From Lactobacillus sp. (GTDB taxonomy: Bacteria > Bacillota > Bacilli > Lactobacillales > Lactobacillaceae), in the NCBI GenBank assembly GCA_022641965.1, contig JALCDX010000005.1:1-64000 (forward strand): 64,000 bases of DNA, given 5' to 3'. The notes under the pieces are model-generated. The model was not told where the DNA came from, made no database searches, and was given only the letters and a program-made list of their open reading frames with translations. This document shows, piece after piece, positions 29,252 to 38,506 of this stretch (position 1 is its first letter; the number at the start of each line of letters is the position of its first letter). The position numbers and the translations under genes are program-made.

Positions 29252-30229
29252 ATGCAAAAAAGATTGTGCGACTACCACGATAGTGAAGACATGGAGTTAG
29301 TTGCTATGTTGAAAATTGTCGAACCCAGAACCAGTCAGCGGGGCCAACATTATTTGGCGCTGACTTTTAGCGATCAAAGTGGGACCTTGAGGGGCAATTT
29401 ATGGCAAGCGACCAAGCAAGATCTTGCGACTTTTACTCCTGGAACTTTAGTGCAAATATCAGGTCGCAGAACAACCTATCATGGACAAGCTCAAGTCACT
29501 TTAGACAACTTGCAAGTCATCGGCCCTAATGAAGGCTATGATTTAGGACAATTCGTTCGTTCGGCTCCTTTGCCGATTGCAAAAGCTGAAGAGGGCATTA
29601 GCAAAAAACTGTTTGAAATTGCCAATCCAACCTGGAACCGGATTGTCCGCTATTTGCTGTCCAAGTGGCATGATCGCTTTTTCTCATATCCGGCTGGCAA
29701 AAGCAACCATCATGCCGTCAGAGCTGGTCTAGCCTTTCATACTTATACAATGCTGCAAGTTGCCGCTGGTTTATGCCAAACTTATCCGCAATTAGACAAA
29801 TCTTTGCTGTACGCTGGCTGCATTTTGCATGATATGGGCAAGGTGATTGAACTCTCGGGACCGGTATCAACGCAATACACCAAAAATGGAAATTTAATTG
29901 GGCATTTGGTTTTAATCGATGAGCAGATTGTACTAGCAGCACAGCACTTAGGACTTGATGAACAAAGTGAAGATTTGCTGCTGCTGCGGCATATGGTTTT
30001 GTCCCACCATGGGCAGCTAGATTATGGTTCGCCAAAGCGGCCAGCTTTACTAGAAGCAGAAATTCTTCACCGGATTGATGATATGGACGCTGCCGTCTAT
30101 GCGATCACCGCTGCCTTGCAAAAAACAGACCCGGGTCATTTTACCAATCCGATCCCAGCTCAAGACAATCGTCGGTTTTATCGGCCTGAGCATAATCAAA
30201 CTTTGACTAAAATCAAGCGGTTGGACTAA
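29252..30229 (+). CDS. yhaM: 3'-5' exoribonuclease YhaM (OB + HD)
   Basis: N-terminal OB fold, HHAVRAGLAFHTYTML, GCILHDMGKV HD motif. Confidence 0.92.
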   Translation: MQKRLCDYHDSEDMELVAMLKIVEPRTSQRGQHYLALTFSDQSGTLRGNLWQATKQDLATFTPGTLVQISGRRTTYHGQAQVTLDNLQVIGPNEGYDLGQFVRSAPLPIAKAEEGISKKLFEIANPTWNRIVRYLLSKWHDRFFSYPAGKSNHHAVRAGLAFHTYTMLQVAAGLCQTYPQLDKSLLYAGCILHDMGKVIELSGPVSTQYTKNGNLIGHLVLIDEQIVLAAQHLGLDEQSEDLLLLRHMVLSHHGQLDYGSPKRPALLEAEILHRIDDMDAAVYAITAALQKTDPGHFTNPIPAQDNRRFYRPEHNQTLTKIKRLD

Positions 30230-30241
30230 GAGAGGAGAGCA

Positions 30242-30796
30242 ATGCAAATGAAGCTAATTTACTGTCCGCAATGCGGTCATAAGTTAGTGACAAAAACGAT
30301 TGGCGGACAGCCGCGTCGGGCTTGCCCAGCTTGTGACTATGTTCATTGGAGCAATGAATCACTGGGAGCTGGCGGAATTGTTGTTAAAAATGGGCAGGTT
30401 CTGCTGGTTCAACGCGGACAAGCGCCTAACAAGGGCGGCTGGACTATTCCAGGTGGCTTTGTCGAGCAGCATGAGACAATTAGGCAAGCTGTAGTGCGTG
30501 AAGTAGCAGAAGAAACCGGCATCCAAACTAAGCCGGTAGGTATTGTAGGCATGGGCGAGACCAGCTATTTAGAGGAGCATAATCTTTATCTTGGCTGCAA
30601 ATTGCGCTATCTGGGAGGCACTTTAAAGCCGCAATTGAGTGAGGTGCAGCAGGTTAGATTCGTTAGTCTTAAGGAGCTTGACGAATTGCCAGTAGCAGAT
30701 TTAAGCCGTCGGCTGATTAAATTGGCCCTGCAGACGGATGGTCTTGCTCATTTTGAAAACTTTACCAATTGGCATCATCACCATTTTTATTATTAA
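30242..30796 (+). CDS. NUDIX hydrolase with N-terminal zinc ribbon
   Basis: CPQCGHKL...RRACPACDYVHW; Nudix box GGFVEQHETIRQAVVREVAEETGI. Confidence 0.94.
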   Translation: MQMKLIYCPQCGHKLVTKTIGGQPRRACPACDYVHWSNESLGAGGIVVKNGQVLLVQRGQAPNKGGWTIPGGFVEQHETIRQAVVREVAEETGIQTKPVGIVGMGETSYLEEHNLYLGCKLRYLGGTLKPQLSEVQQVRFVSLKELDELPVADLSRRLIKLALQTDGLAHFENFTNWHHHHFYY

Positions 30797-30803
30797 TAGC
30801 AAC

Positions 30804-30838
30804 AAAAAAACGAGTTTCGCAATGAAACTCGTTTTTGA
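30804..30838. terminator. Bidirectional terminator
   Basis: aaaaaacgagtttc-gcaat-gaaactcgttttt. Confidence 0.85.
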
Positions 30839-30853
30839 TTTTGTCAGTTAATG

Positions 30854-31801
30854 CTAGTTAGAACTAGGACTTGAGCTGCTTGAAGAAATGTATTGTGATA
30901 AAACGTCTTTCAAGTCGTTATCCTTGATTGAAACGTCAGCCTTCTTTAAGACAGTTGAGATGACACTTTGCATCGTCGTTTGACTTTGCATCATCTTGTT
31001 GTAAAGCTGATTGTCAATCTTCTTCTTCATAGCTGGGTTTGACAATGGTTGCTTTTTGGTCTTCTTGACCAGTTTGATAACGTGGTAGCCATATTGTGAT
31101 TTAACTGGGGTTTGCGTAATTTGACCAACTTTAGTCAATTTGAAAGCGGCCTTCTTGAAGCTGGAATCTAAGCTTGTGTCAGTTGAATCAAAAGCAGGCA
31201 GCTTGCCCGACTTCTTTTTGGTTGAAGTATCGGTTGAGTATTTGGCAGCCAAAGTCTTAAAGCTGGCACCTTTGTTTAATTGGTTAATGATATTTTGAGC
31301 AGTTTCTTTCTTAGAAACCAAAATATGTTCAACCGTAATCTTTGGTTGGTAGCTCTTGTAAGCTTTTTCTTCTTGCTTCTTGGATACTTTCTTGATGTCT
31401 TTCAAAGCCGCTTCAGATAATAATTGGGTCTTGATCGAATCTTTGTATGATGAAGCTGTCATGCCGTTTTGTTGCAAAATAGCCTCAAATTGTGAGCCAT
31501 ATTGCTTCTTAGCAGCGTTGTATTGCTTGTTGACTTGCTTTTGCGAAACTTTGCTGCCGTATTGCTGTTCCAAGGTGTTTTCAATAATCATGCTGGCTAA
31601 AGTTGATTTGCCAGACTGTGATTCTTTCATCTTGTTGTAGTATTGCTGTTGAGTGATTTTGCCGCCCTTGTATGAAGCAACGGTTTTATCTTGTGAGCAG
31701 GCAGCAGTAGTTAACGCTAAACCAGCAACGGCTACAAAAGCGGCTGCTCGTTTCCAATATTTGTTAGTCAAATTGATAACACATCCTTTTCCTAAAACCA
31801 A
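30854..31801 (-). CDS. prsA: Foldase PrsA, parvulin-type peptidyl-prolyl isomerase lipoprotein
   Basis: Lipobox LALTTAAC; ITVEHILVSKKETAQNIINQL, KSQYGYHVIKL. Exact start uncertain. Confidence 0.92.
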   Translation of the reverse strand: MVLGKGCVINLTNKYWKRAAAFVAVAGLALTTAACSQDKTVASYKGGKITQQQYYNKMKESQSGKSTLASMIIENTLEQQYGSKVSQKQVNKQYNAAKKQYGSQFEAILQQNGMTASSYKDSIKTQLLSEAALKDIKKVSKKQEEKAYKSYQPKITVEHILVSKKETAQNIINQLNKGASFKTLAAKYSTDTSTKKKSGKLPAFDSTDTSLDSSFKKAAFKLTKVGQITQTPVKSQYGYHVIKLVKKTKKQPLSNPAMKKKIDNQLYNKMMQSQTTMQSVISTVLKKADVSIKDNDLKDVLSQYISSSSSSPSSN

Positions 31802-31860
31802 AAACTAATATATCATATTATCATAGTTTTCTTTGACGAATTTGTGAAAATTTAACGAAG

Positions 31861-32166
31861 TTATTGCTGATTGAAGTGCCGCAAGGAAGCCTTGATTTTC
31901 AGTAGCGAGTCTTGGCTAGTAGCTTGCCAAGCTTGGACTTGGTCTTTAACGGCAGCTTCACTGGCTTTAACTGCTGGCAGCTGCTGATTTAATTCGGTCC
32001 ATTTTGTTTGCAGCCGTTTGCCTTGATTAATCATTTGCTTGCCAGTCGCTAGTTTATCAGTCAGAAAATTATAGACAGCGTCTTTGAGCGCCACGCCATG
32101 CTCGTCTTTGACAAAAGCAGCTCCTAGCCCAAGCAGGGCACCGAGCGCAAAACCATGTTTGAACAA
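31861..32166 (-). CDS. YtxH-like small membrane-associated protein
   Basis: N-terminal GFALGALLGLGAAFV and helical tail, next to HIT as in other lactobacilli. Confidence 0.6.
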   Translation of the reverse strand: MFKHGFALGALLGLGAAFVKDEHGVALKDAVYNFLTDKLATGKQMINQGKRLQTKWTELNQQLPAVKASEAAVKDQVQAWQATSQDSLLKIKASLRHFNQQ

Positions 32167-32178
32167 GTGCCAACCTCC

Positions 32179-32619
32179 TTAATTAAAACTGCTGCGGATT
32201 TCTTTGGCAATTTCCTGGTAATCTGCTTCGCTATATTGATCGGCGTTGCTGAGGCTTTTTACCTTGATGGCATCGCCCCATTTGCTGTAGCGTGGAATAA
32301 AGTGGATATGTGAGTGCATCACAGCTTGTGAAGCGACTTCACCATTATTAGAGGAAATATTCATGCCTTTAATAGCTGGATTGCTGCGCTTAATTGCTTG
32401 GGCAATGACAGGAATGTATTGCAGGTAGCGGGCAGCATCAGCCTGGGTATAATCAAAAAAGTTTACCAAGTGTTTTTTAGGGATCATTAGTACGTGTCCG
32501 CGCGTAATTTGTGAAATATCTAAAAAGGCTTTCACATCATCATTTTCAAAGACTGTGTAACTTGGTACATCACCAGTGATAATTTTGCAAAATAAGCAAT
32601 TTGGATCTAAGTCTGCCAT
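32179..32619 (-). CDS. HIT family protein
   Basis: CLFCKIITGDVPSYTVFENDDVKAFLDI, HSHIHFIPR; start moved to MADLD. Confidence 0.94.
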   Translation of the reverse strand: MADLDPNCLFCKIITGDVPSYTVFENDDVKAFLDISQITRGHVLMIPKKHLVNFFDYTQADAARYLQYIPVIAQAIKRSNPAIKGMNISSNNGEVASQAVMHSHIHFIPRYSKWGDAIKVKSLSNADQYSEADYQEIAKEIRSSFN

Positions 32620-32711
32620 CTTTTTTCCTTCTTTCAAACCGAGTTCTTTAGGCTCTGATAGGTTAATGCTATCATATAAAGTAAGTTTTTTCGATAAGGA
32701 GCAAGTAGAGG

Positions 32712-33452
32712 ATGTCGCTAAAAATTGAGCATTTAACTGGTGGGTATGCTGGCGTGCCGGTTATTCACGATTTAAATCTGACGATTCAGCCAGGTGAAGC
32801 TGTGGGGTTAATCGGCTTAAATGGTGCCGGCAAGTCGACCACAATTAAACATATTTTGGGCTTGCTGCGGCCGCAAAAAGGCAAAATTGTTTTAGAAGAA
32901 AAAGAATTAACAAATGATCCAACTGCTTTTAAGCAAAAAATAGCTTATATTCCTGAAATGCCAGTGCTTTACCGCGAGCTGACTTTAAAGGAGCATTTGG
33001 AAATGACTATGCTGGCTTACGGTTTGCAGCCAGAAAAAACTTGGCCACGTGCGAATGAGCTGTTGAAAATGTTCCGTTTGGACAATAAACTTGACTGGCT
33101 GCCCATCCATTTCTCAAAGGGGATGCAGCAAAAGGTCATGATTGTTACGGCTTTTTTGCCAAAAACAGAATTGCTGGTGATTGATGAACCATTTACTGGT
33201 CTAGATCCTTTGGCCGTCGCTAATTTGCTGAAATTAATCAGACAAGCTAAAGAAGATGGGCGCATGGTTTTGATGACCACGCACGTTTTAGCAGATGCGC
33301 AGCAAGTAGTATCTTCATATGCGGTCTTAAATCAAGGTACTATTGAAACTACCGGCAGTTTAACTGATCTGCGCCAGCACTATGGTTTGCAGCCAGCTGA
33401 TTCTTTTGACAAATTGTATGAAATCTTGAGCAAGGAGCAGGAAAATGCATGA
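32712..33452 (+). CDS. ecsA: ABC transporter ATP-binding protein EcsA
   Basis: GLNGAGKSTTIKHILGLL, LLVIDEPFTGLDPLA; EcsB-like gene downstream. Confidence 0.92.
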   Translation: MSLKIEHLTGGYAGVPVIHDLNLTIQPGEAVGLIGLNGAGKSTTIKHILGLLRPQKGKIVLEEKELTNDPTAFKQKIAYIPEMPVLYRELTLKEHLEMTMLAYGLQPEKTWPRANELLKMFRLDNKLDWLPIHFSKGMQQKVMIVTAFLPKTELLVIDEPFTGLDPLAVANLLKLIRQAKEDGRMVLMTTHVLADAQQVVSSYAVLNQGTIETTGSLTDLRQHYGLQPADSFDKLYEILSKEQENA

Positions 33453-34638
33453 ATTAGCTATCCGGCGATTGCGTGCTAACGTCAAGCAGTCACTGCATTA
33501 TCTGTCCTTGATTTTTAATGACTTCTTTGTTTTAGCTTTGATTTTCTTGTTTGGCGCTTTAATGTTTTGGTATGCCAAAGCTTTAAAAACGATGCCCGTC
33601 GGTCAAAACTTTTACCGGCCAGTTTTAGGCTTGTTGCTTTGGCTACCATTCTTAGTAGGGCATTTGGTTACGCTGCTTGAACCTGCTGATGAGCAATTTT
33701 TGCTGACGCAGGATCAGCATGTGCGATCATATTTAACACCGCTGCTGGCTTACAGCATGGTGCTGCCAACAATTATGCTGGTTGGTATGGGAGCTATCCT
33801 GGCCCCGTTTGCTTTGTTAAAAGTTAAACTTTCACTAGCCAATTATTTAGGCTTAGTAGCATCTTTATGGGTGCTGAAAATTTTTCAATTAAGTCTGCAA
33901 AATAAGCATTTATATTTTGGTTGGCATTTCTCTTTGTGGGGATACAATTTGCTGACTTTAGGAGTTGCAGTTCTTCTAACTTATAACTACTCGCTGGGAT
34001 TGTGCTACTTTGCAGTGGTGCTGGCTTTAGGCTCATCTGGTTCGCAGCGTGTTTTCAACTGGGCCGAAGCCATTAAAACGGAAAACAAGCGCAAACAGGG
34101 AGTCTATGCATTTTACAGCTTGTTTACCGATGTTGATGAACGGCAAGTAGTCATCAAACGTCGCAAGTGGCTCGACTTTTTGCTGCCAAAGCGTTTGGGC
34201 TGGGAAACGCCCCAAACTTTTTTGTATCGCCGGACGCTTTTGCGCAATCCTGAATATTTGAATCTGCTGGTTAGAATGACAGCGTTTGCCTGGCTAATTT
34301 CCTGGCTGGTGCAAGATTATCGCTGGGCTTTAGGATTGTCTGCCTTAGTCGTACTGTTGACTCTGTATCAGCTGCAGGGGTTAGAGCATGTTTTTGATTA
34401 TCATTTGATGTATCGCGTGATGCCAATTGACCCTGCTTGGCAGCGGCGGTCGTTAATCCGTGTTCTGTCACTGGCCTTGGAGCTGCAGACATTGCTAATT
34501 ATTGTGGGCTGGGCGATTGTTCTGCCAAAGCAGACAATGCTCTGGCTGTACATGATTTTCCTGCTGGCCATTACCATTTTTCTTGTTAGAATTTATTTGC
34601 CGTTATCATTAGGGAGCAAGCATGAGACTAAGAAATAA
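33445..34638 (+). CDS. ecsB: ABC transporter permease EcsB
   Basis: Polytopic; overlaps ecsA; EcsB-like GQNFYRPVLGLLLWLPFLVGHLVTLLEPADEQFLL. Confidence 0.88.
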   Translation: MHELAIRRLRANVKQSLHYLSLIFNDFFVLALIFLFGALMFWYAKALKTMPVGQNFYRPVLGLLLWLPFLVGHLVTLLEPADEQFLLTQDQHVRSYLTPLLAYSMVLPTIMLVGMGAILAPFALLKVKLSLANYLGLVASLWVLKIFQLSLQNKHLYFGWHFSLWGYNLLTLGVAVLLTYNYSLGLCYFAVVLALGSSGSQRVFNWAEAIKTENKRKQGVYAFYSLFTDVDERQVVIKRRKWLDFLLPKRLGWETPQTFLYRRTLLRNPEYLNLLVRMTAFAWLISWLVQDYRWALGLSALVVLLTLYQLQGLEHVFDYHLMYRVMPIDPAWQRRSLIRVLSLALELQTLLIIVGWAIVLPKQTMLWLYMIFLLAITIFLVRIYLPLSLGSKHETKK

Positions 34639-35284
34639 ACCATGGGCTGTAAAATTAGTGGCTGATCACCCAGAAAGCGTTCTGCAAAATCCTGATCCCA
34701 GTCAAAAAATCGATTGGTCTGCGCGCTTTGCTAAGCCAGACCAGCCACTAGCGGTTGAAATTGGCTCAGGCAAGGGCAGATTTATTACCACGCTGGCGAA
34801 GCAGCACCCTGAGTGCAATTTTGTGGCTATTGAATTGCAAACTACCGCTGCTGGCATTATTTTGCGAACTAAACTGGCTGAAAAATTAGACAATTTGCAA
34901 ATTTTGCGTGGCGATGCTCTGAATATAAATTGCTTTTTTGCAGCTAACAGCATTAGCCATTTGTATTTGAACTTTTCTGATCCTTGGCCGAAGGCTCGCC
35001 ACGAAAAACGCCGTTTAACTTATGCCGCTTTTTTAGAGCGCTATCAAATGGTTTTGCAACCGGGCGGTGAACTTGAATTTAAGACTGATAATGCCAGCTT
35101 ATTTGCTTATAGCCTGAAAAGCTTGAATAATTATGGCATGATTTTTGACTTCGTCAGCGTGGACCTGCATCATGAAAGTACAGAGATTGTACAGCGAAAT
35201 ATTGAAACCGAATATGAACAGAAATTTGCTGAACGTGGCAACCCAATTTATGCTGTTCATGCTCATTTCATTGAGGAGGATTAA
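34622..35284 (+). CDS. trmB: tRNA (guanine-N7-)-methyltransferase
   Basis: AVEIGSGKGRFI, YLNFSDPWPKARHEKRRLTY. Confidence 0.97.
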   Translation: MRLRNKPWAVKLVADHPESVLQNPDPSQKIDWSARFAKPDQPLAVEIGSGKGRFITTLAKQHPECNFVAIELQTTAAGIILRTKLAEKLDNLQILRGDALNINCFFAANSISHLYLNFSDPWPKARHEKRRLTYAAFLERYQMVLQPGGELEFKTDNASLFAYSLKSLNNYGMIFDFVSVDLHHESTEIVQRNIETEYEQKFAERGNPIYAVHAHFIEED

Positions 35285-35286
35285 TT

Positions 35287-35607
35287 ATGAAGCAAATCAA
35301 ATCCTTAGACCAAGCAAAATTAGCTGAAATTACCAAGCAAGGCCGAGTGGTTTTAGAATGGTCAGCAGGTTGGTGTCCAGATTGCCGTTTTTTGGAACCA
35401 GCCTTGCCAGAAATTGAGCAGAACTTTGCTGACTGCAAGTTCTATCAAATTGACCGCGATGGGTCGATTGATTTAGCGAAAGAACTGAAGATTCTGGGAA
35501 TTCCAAGCTTTGTTGTCTACCAAGATGGTCAAGAAATTGGTAGACTGGTTAATAAAGATCGAAAAACCAAAGACGAAGTAGAAACTTTTCTAAAGTCATT
35601 GGACTAA
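35287..35607 (+). CDS. Thioredoxin-like protein
   Basis: WSAGWCPDCRFLEP (WCPDC), GIPSFVVYQDGQEIGRL. Confidence 0.92.
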   Translation: MKQIKSLDQAKLAEITKQGRVVLEWSAGWCPDCRFLEPALPEIEQNFADCKFYQIDRDGSIDLAKELKILGIPSFVVYQDGQEIGRLVNKDRKTKDEVETFLKSLD

Positions 35608-35630
35608 TAAAAAAGGGGTAAAAAATTAAG

Positions 35631-36278
35631 ATGATTGCAAGCATTAACAAGCGCAGCTATCCAAATACGTTAATTGTGATTTTGGGACCAGATCATGGTC
35701 GCAGCGAATTTGTCGAAAAAGAAAACATCACCCAAGTTTTGGATGATAGTCAAAATGTTATCGGCTATAATTTCTTTAACGTTGATCAATATTTTGACTA
35801 CGATGCTTTGCCTGACGGACAAGTTCATTTAACTGACGAGCAGTTGGCTAAATTAAATGCAGGTTTGAAAGATGCTGGTTTTAATGAACAATTGACTGCT
35901 GGCAAACCAACTTTGATTTACGGCGAAGTTAAGACTTGTGATCCGCATCCAGATTCTGACCATTTGCATGTGACGACGGTTGATACTGGCGATGGGCAAA
36001 CTCATCAAATTGTCTGTGGTGCGCCGAACATTGCTACTGGTCAAAAAGTAGTTGTTGCTTTGCCAGGCACATTAATGCCAAATGGTCAGCAAATTTGGTC
36101 AGGCAAGCTGCGCGGGATTGAATCAGACGGCATGATTTGCTCGGCTCGTGAACTTGGCTTGGCCCATGCACCACAAAAGCGCGGCATCATGGTTGTTCCA
36201 GCTGATTTTCAAACTGGGGCTGCTTTTGAACCAGCTAAGTGTGATGAGCTGCTGGCTGCTGGCAAAATCACCTTATAA
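35631..36278 (+). CDS. ytpR: YtpR family tRNA-binding (EMAP/OB) protein
   Basis: VKTCDPHPDSDHLHVTTVDTGDGQTHQIVCGAPNIATGQKVVVALPG. Confidence 0.93.
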   Translation: MIASINKRSYPNTLIVILGPDHGRSEFVEKENITQVLDDSQNVIGYNFFNVDQYFDYDALPDGQVHLTDEQLAKLNAGLKDAGFNEQLTAGKPTLIYGEVKTCDPHPDSDHLHVTTVDTGDGQTHQIVCGAPNIATGQKVVVALPGTLMPNGQQIWSGKLRGIESDGMICSARELGLAHAPQKRGIMVVPADFQTGAAFEPAKCDELLAAGKITL

Positions 36279-36290
36279 TTTTCAAAAATC

Positions 36291-36319
36291 AACTAGCCGG
36301 ATCGGCTAGTTATTTTTTT
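36291..36319 (+). terminator. Terminator after ytpR
   Basis: aactagccg-gat-cggctagtt followed by T-tract. Confidence 0.75.
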
Positions 36320-36371
36320 GCTAAAAATGGTAAAATAATTGGCGAATAACAATGAGTCGGGAGAAAAAAGT

Positions 36372-37685
36372 ATGTTAGATAAAAAGCAAGAAATTTGGTT
36401 CATTGGCATTAAGGGGACAGGCATGGCTTCTTTAGCCTTGGTTTTACATGACTTAGGTTATCAAGTAGCTGGCTCAGACATTGAGAAGTATACTTTTACC
36501 CAAGTGCCACTTGAAAAGGCTGGCATTGTCGTAAAAGATTTTGATCCGGCCAATATCAAGGGCGCAGGTCAAATTATTGTTAAAGGCAATGCTTTTAAAG
36601 AAGATAATCCGGAAGTTAAAGCCTGCATTGATAAAGGCGTTAAGTGGCAGTCTTATCCGGACACGGTCGAAGAAATCATCGAAATGCATACTTCCATCGG
36701 TATTTCAGGTACCCATGGCAAGACTTCAACCACCAGTCTTTTATCACACGTTTTGGGTGAAGTTGCTCCAACTTCATATCTTATTGGTGATGGACGCGGT
36801 AAAGGCGTTGCTGGTTCTCGTTTCTTCGTCTACGAAGCTGATGAATATCGGCGCCATTTCTTGGCCTACCACCCAGACTATCAGATTATGACCAACATTG
36901 ACTTTGATCACCCTGATTACTTTAAAGATCAAGCCGATTATACCAGTGCTTTTCAAACAGCTGCTGACCAAACTAAGAAGGCTCTCTTTGTTTGGGGTGA
37001 TGACAAGCGTCTGCAAAGTCTAAAAACTTCCATTCCTAAATATACTTATGGTTTTAACGATCGTGACGATTTCCAAGCGGTAAAAATTGAAAAATCTACG
37101 ACTGGCTCAAGTTTTAATGTCTTAGCCCATGGCCAAGATCTGGGCCGCTTTGAAATTAATTTGTTTGGCGACCACAGCATCTTAAATTCAACAGCTGTCA
37201 TTGCAGTTGCTTATACTGAAAAAATTCCAATGGAAGACATCAAGAGGGGACTTTTGACTTTCAAAGGTGCCAAGCGGAGATTTTCAGAAAAGGACTTTGG
37301 CGATATTGCTGTCATCGATGACTATGCCCACCACCCAACTGAAATGCGAGCAACAATTCAAGCTGCACGGCAAAAGTTCCCTGATAAGAAATTAGTTGTA
37401 GTTTTCCAGCCGCATACTTTCTCAAGAACCAAGAAATATCAAAAGGACTTCGAAGAAATTTTGCGCGGAGTTGATAAAGCATACGTTACGCCAATTTATG
37501 CCTCAGCTCGTGAACAAAGCGGCGATATCTCAAGCCAAGATTTAGTTGATCAGATTCCAGGCTCAGAAATTATTGATCTTGATAATATTGCCGATTTGAC
37601 TAAGAACAGAAATTCAGTAATCGTCTTCATGGGTGCCGGCGATATCCCTAAATATGAGGATGCGTTTGAAAAATTATTGAAGTAA
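36372..37685 (+). CDS. murC: UDP-N-acetylmuramate-L-alanine ligase
   Basis: IWFIGIKGTGMASLALVL, GISGTHGKTSTTSLLSHVL. Confidence 0.97.
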   Translation: MLDKKQEIWFIGIKGTGMASLALVLHDLGYQVAGSDIEKYTFTQVPLEKAGIVVKDFDPANIKGAGQIIVKGNAFKEDNPEVKACIDKGVKWQSYPDTVEEIIEMHTSIGISGTHGKTSTTSLLSHVLGEVAPTSYLIGDGRGKGVAGSRFFVYEADEYRRHFLAYHPDYQIMTNIDFDHPDYFKDQADYTSAFQTAADQTKKALFVWGDDKRLQSLKTSIPKYTYGFNDRDDFQAVKIEKSTTGSSFNVLAHGQDLGRFEINLFGDHSILNSTAVIAVAYTEKIPMEDIKRGLLTFKGAKRRFSEKDFGDIAVIDDYAHHPTEMRATIQAARQKFPDKKLVVVFQPHTFSRTKKYQKDFEEILRGVDKAYVTPIYASAREQSGDISSQDLVDQIPGSEIIDLDNIADLTKNRNSVIVFMGAGDIPKYEDAFEKLLK

Positions 37686-37709
37686 TGTGGACAGCTTGAG
37701 GGAGACAAG

Positions 37710-38418
37710 ATGACAAGAAGTGAATTGAAAAGTCGTGCCAAAACTCAGCTGAATGGCAATTGGGGCTGGGCAGTTGGCCTGATTTTTTTAGTTTGGCTAA
37801 TCAGCGCGCTGCTGCTTGATGCAAGCAAACGCAGCACAACTGGCCGCGGCTATTTTGATGATTATTATCGATTTCTAAATAGTGATTATTGGGCAGTCGT
37901 TGGCGGAAATATGTGGCTGTTTGAGTTGCTAACGATAATTGCCGGCATTTTCGCTGTCTTGCTGATTTGGGGCACTGCCTACAGTTTGCTTAACTTTATT
38001 GATACTGGTGAAAAGTGGCCAATTGGCCGGGCTTTGTTTAGCGCAATGGAGAGCAAGACCTTTAAAAACAGCTTTTTAACCTGTTTTTTTGACCAATTTG
38101 TTTTTAAGTTTATGGAGCATCTTATTAATAGTGCCTGGCATTATTAAAGCCTATTCTTATTCACAAACGGCTTACATTATGAAAGATATGTTTGCAGCAG
38201 GCCATAAAATGACAGCGACTGAGGCAATTACGGCTAGTCGGCAGGTCATGGATGGACACAAGGCTGAACTATTTTTGCTCGATTTAAGCTTTTTAGGCTG
38301 GTATTTATTAGGCGTGGTCACTTGGGGCATTGCCTTGCTTTTGGTGGTTCCATATTATCGCGTTACCCGGGCCAACTACTACCGTCAATTGGTCGGCAAT
38401 AAATTTTTAACTGCATAA
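37710..38418 (+). pseudogene. DUF975 family membrane protein, split by a +1 frameshift in a T7 tract
   Basis: ORF 37710..38147 carries MTRSELKSRAKTQLNGNWGWAVG...FKNSFLTCF. ORF 38089..38418 continues as LTNLFLSLWSILLIVPGIIKAYSYSQTAYIMKD.... Frames join at T7 38084-38090; removing one T restores a single ORF. Confidence 0.85.
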
Positions 38419-38421
38419 ATT

Positions 38422-38457
38422 AAACTCGTCTTTTTGCAAGAAGACGAGTTTTTTTGT
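38422..38457 (+). terminator. Terminator between the DUF975 gene and arcA
   Basis: aaactcgtctt-tttgcaag-aagacgagttt followed by T-tract. Confidence 0.85.
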
Positions 38458-38506
38458 TTTTTCGTGAATTCTATTTAATAATAGATTTATAGAAAGGAAG
38501 AGACCA

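Noticed and set aside
25628-30229. yhaO-yhaN-yhaM considered as a possible defence or novel nuclease system
   Set aside because: Order and motifs match the widespread housekeeping SbcCD-like YhaO/YhaN plus YhaM exoribonuclease set.
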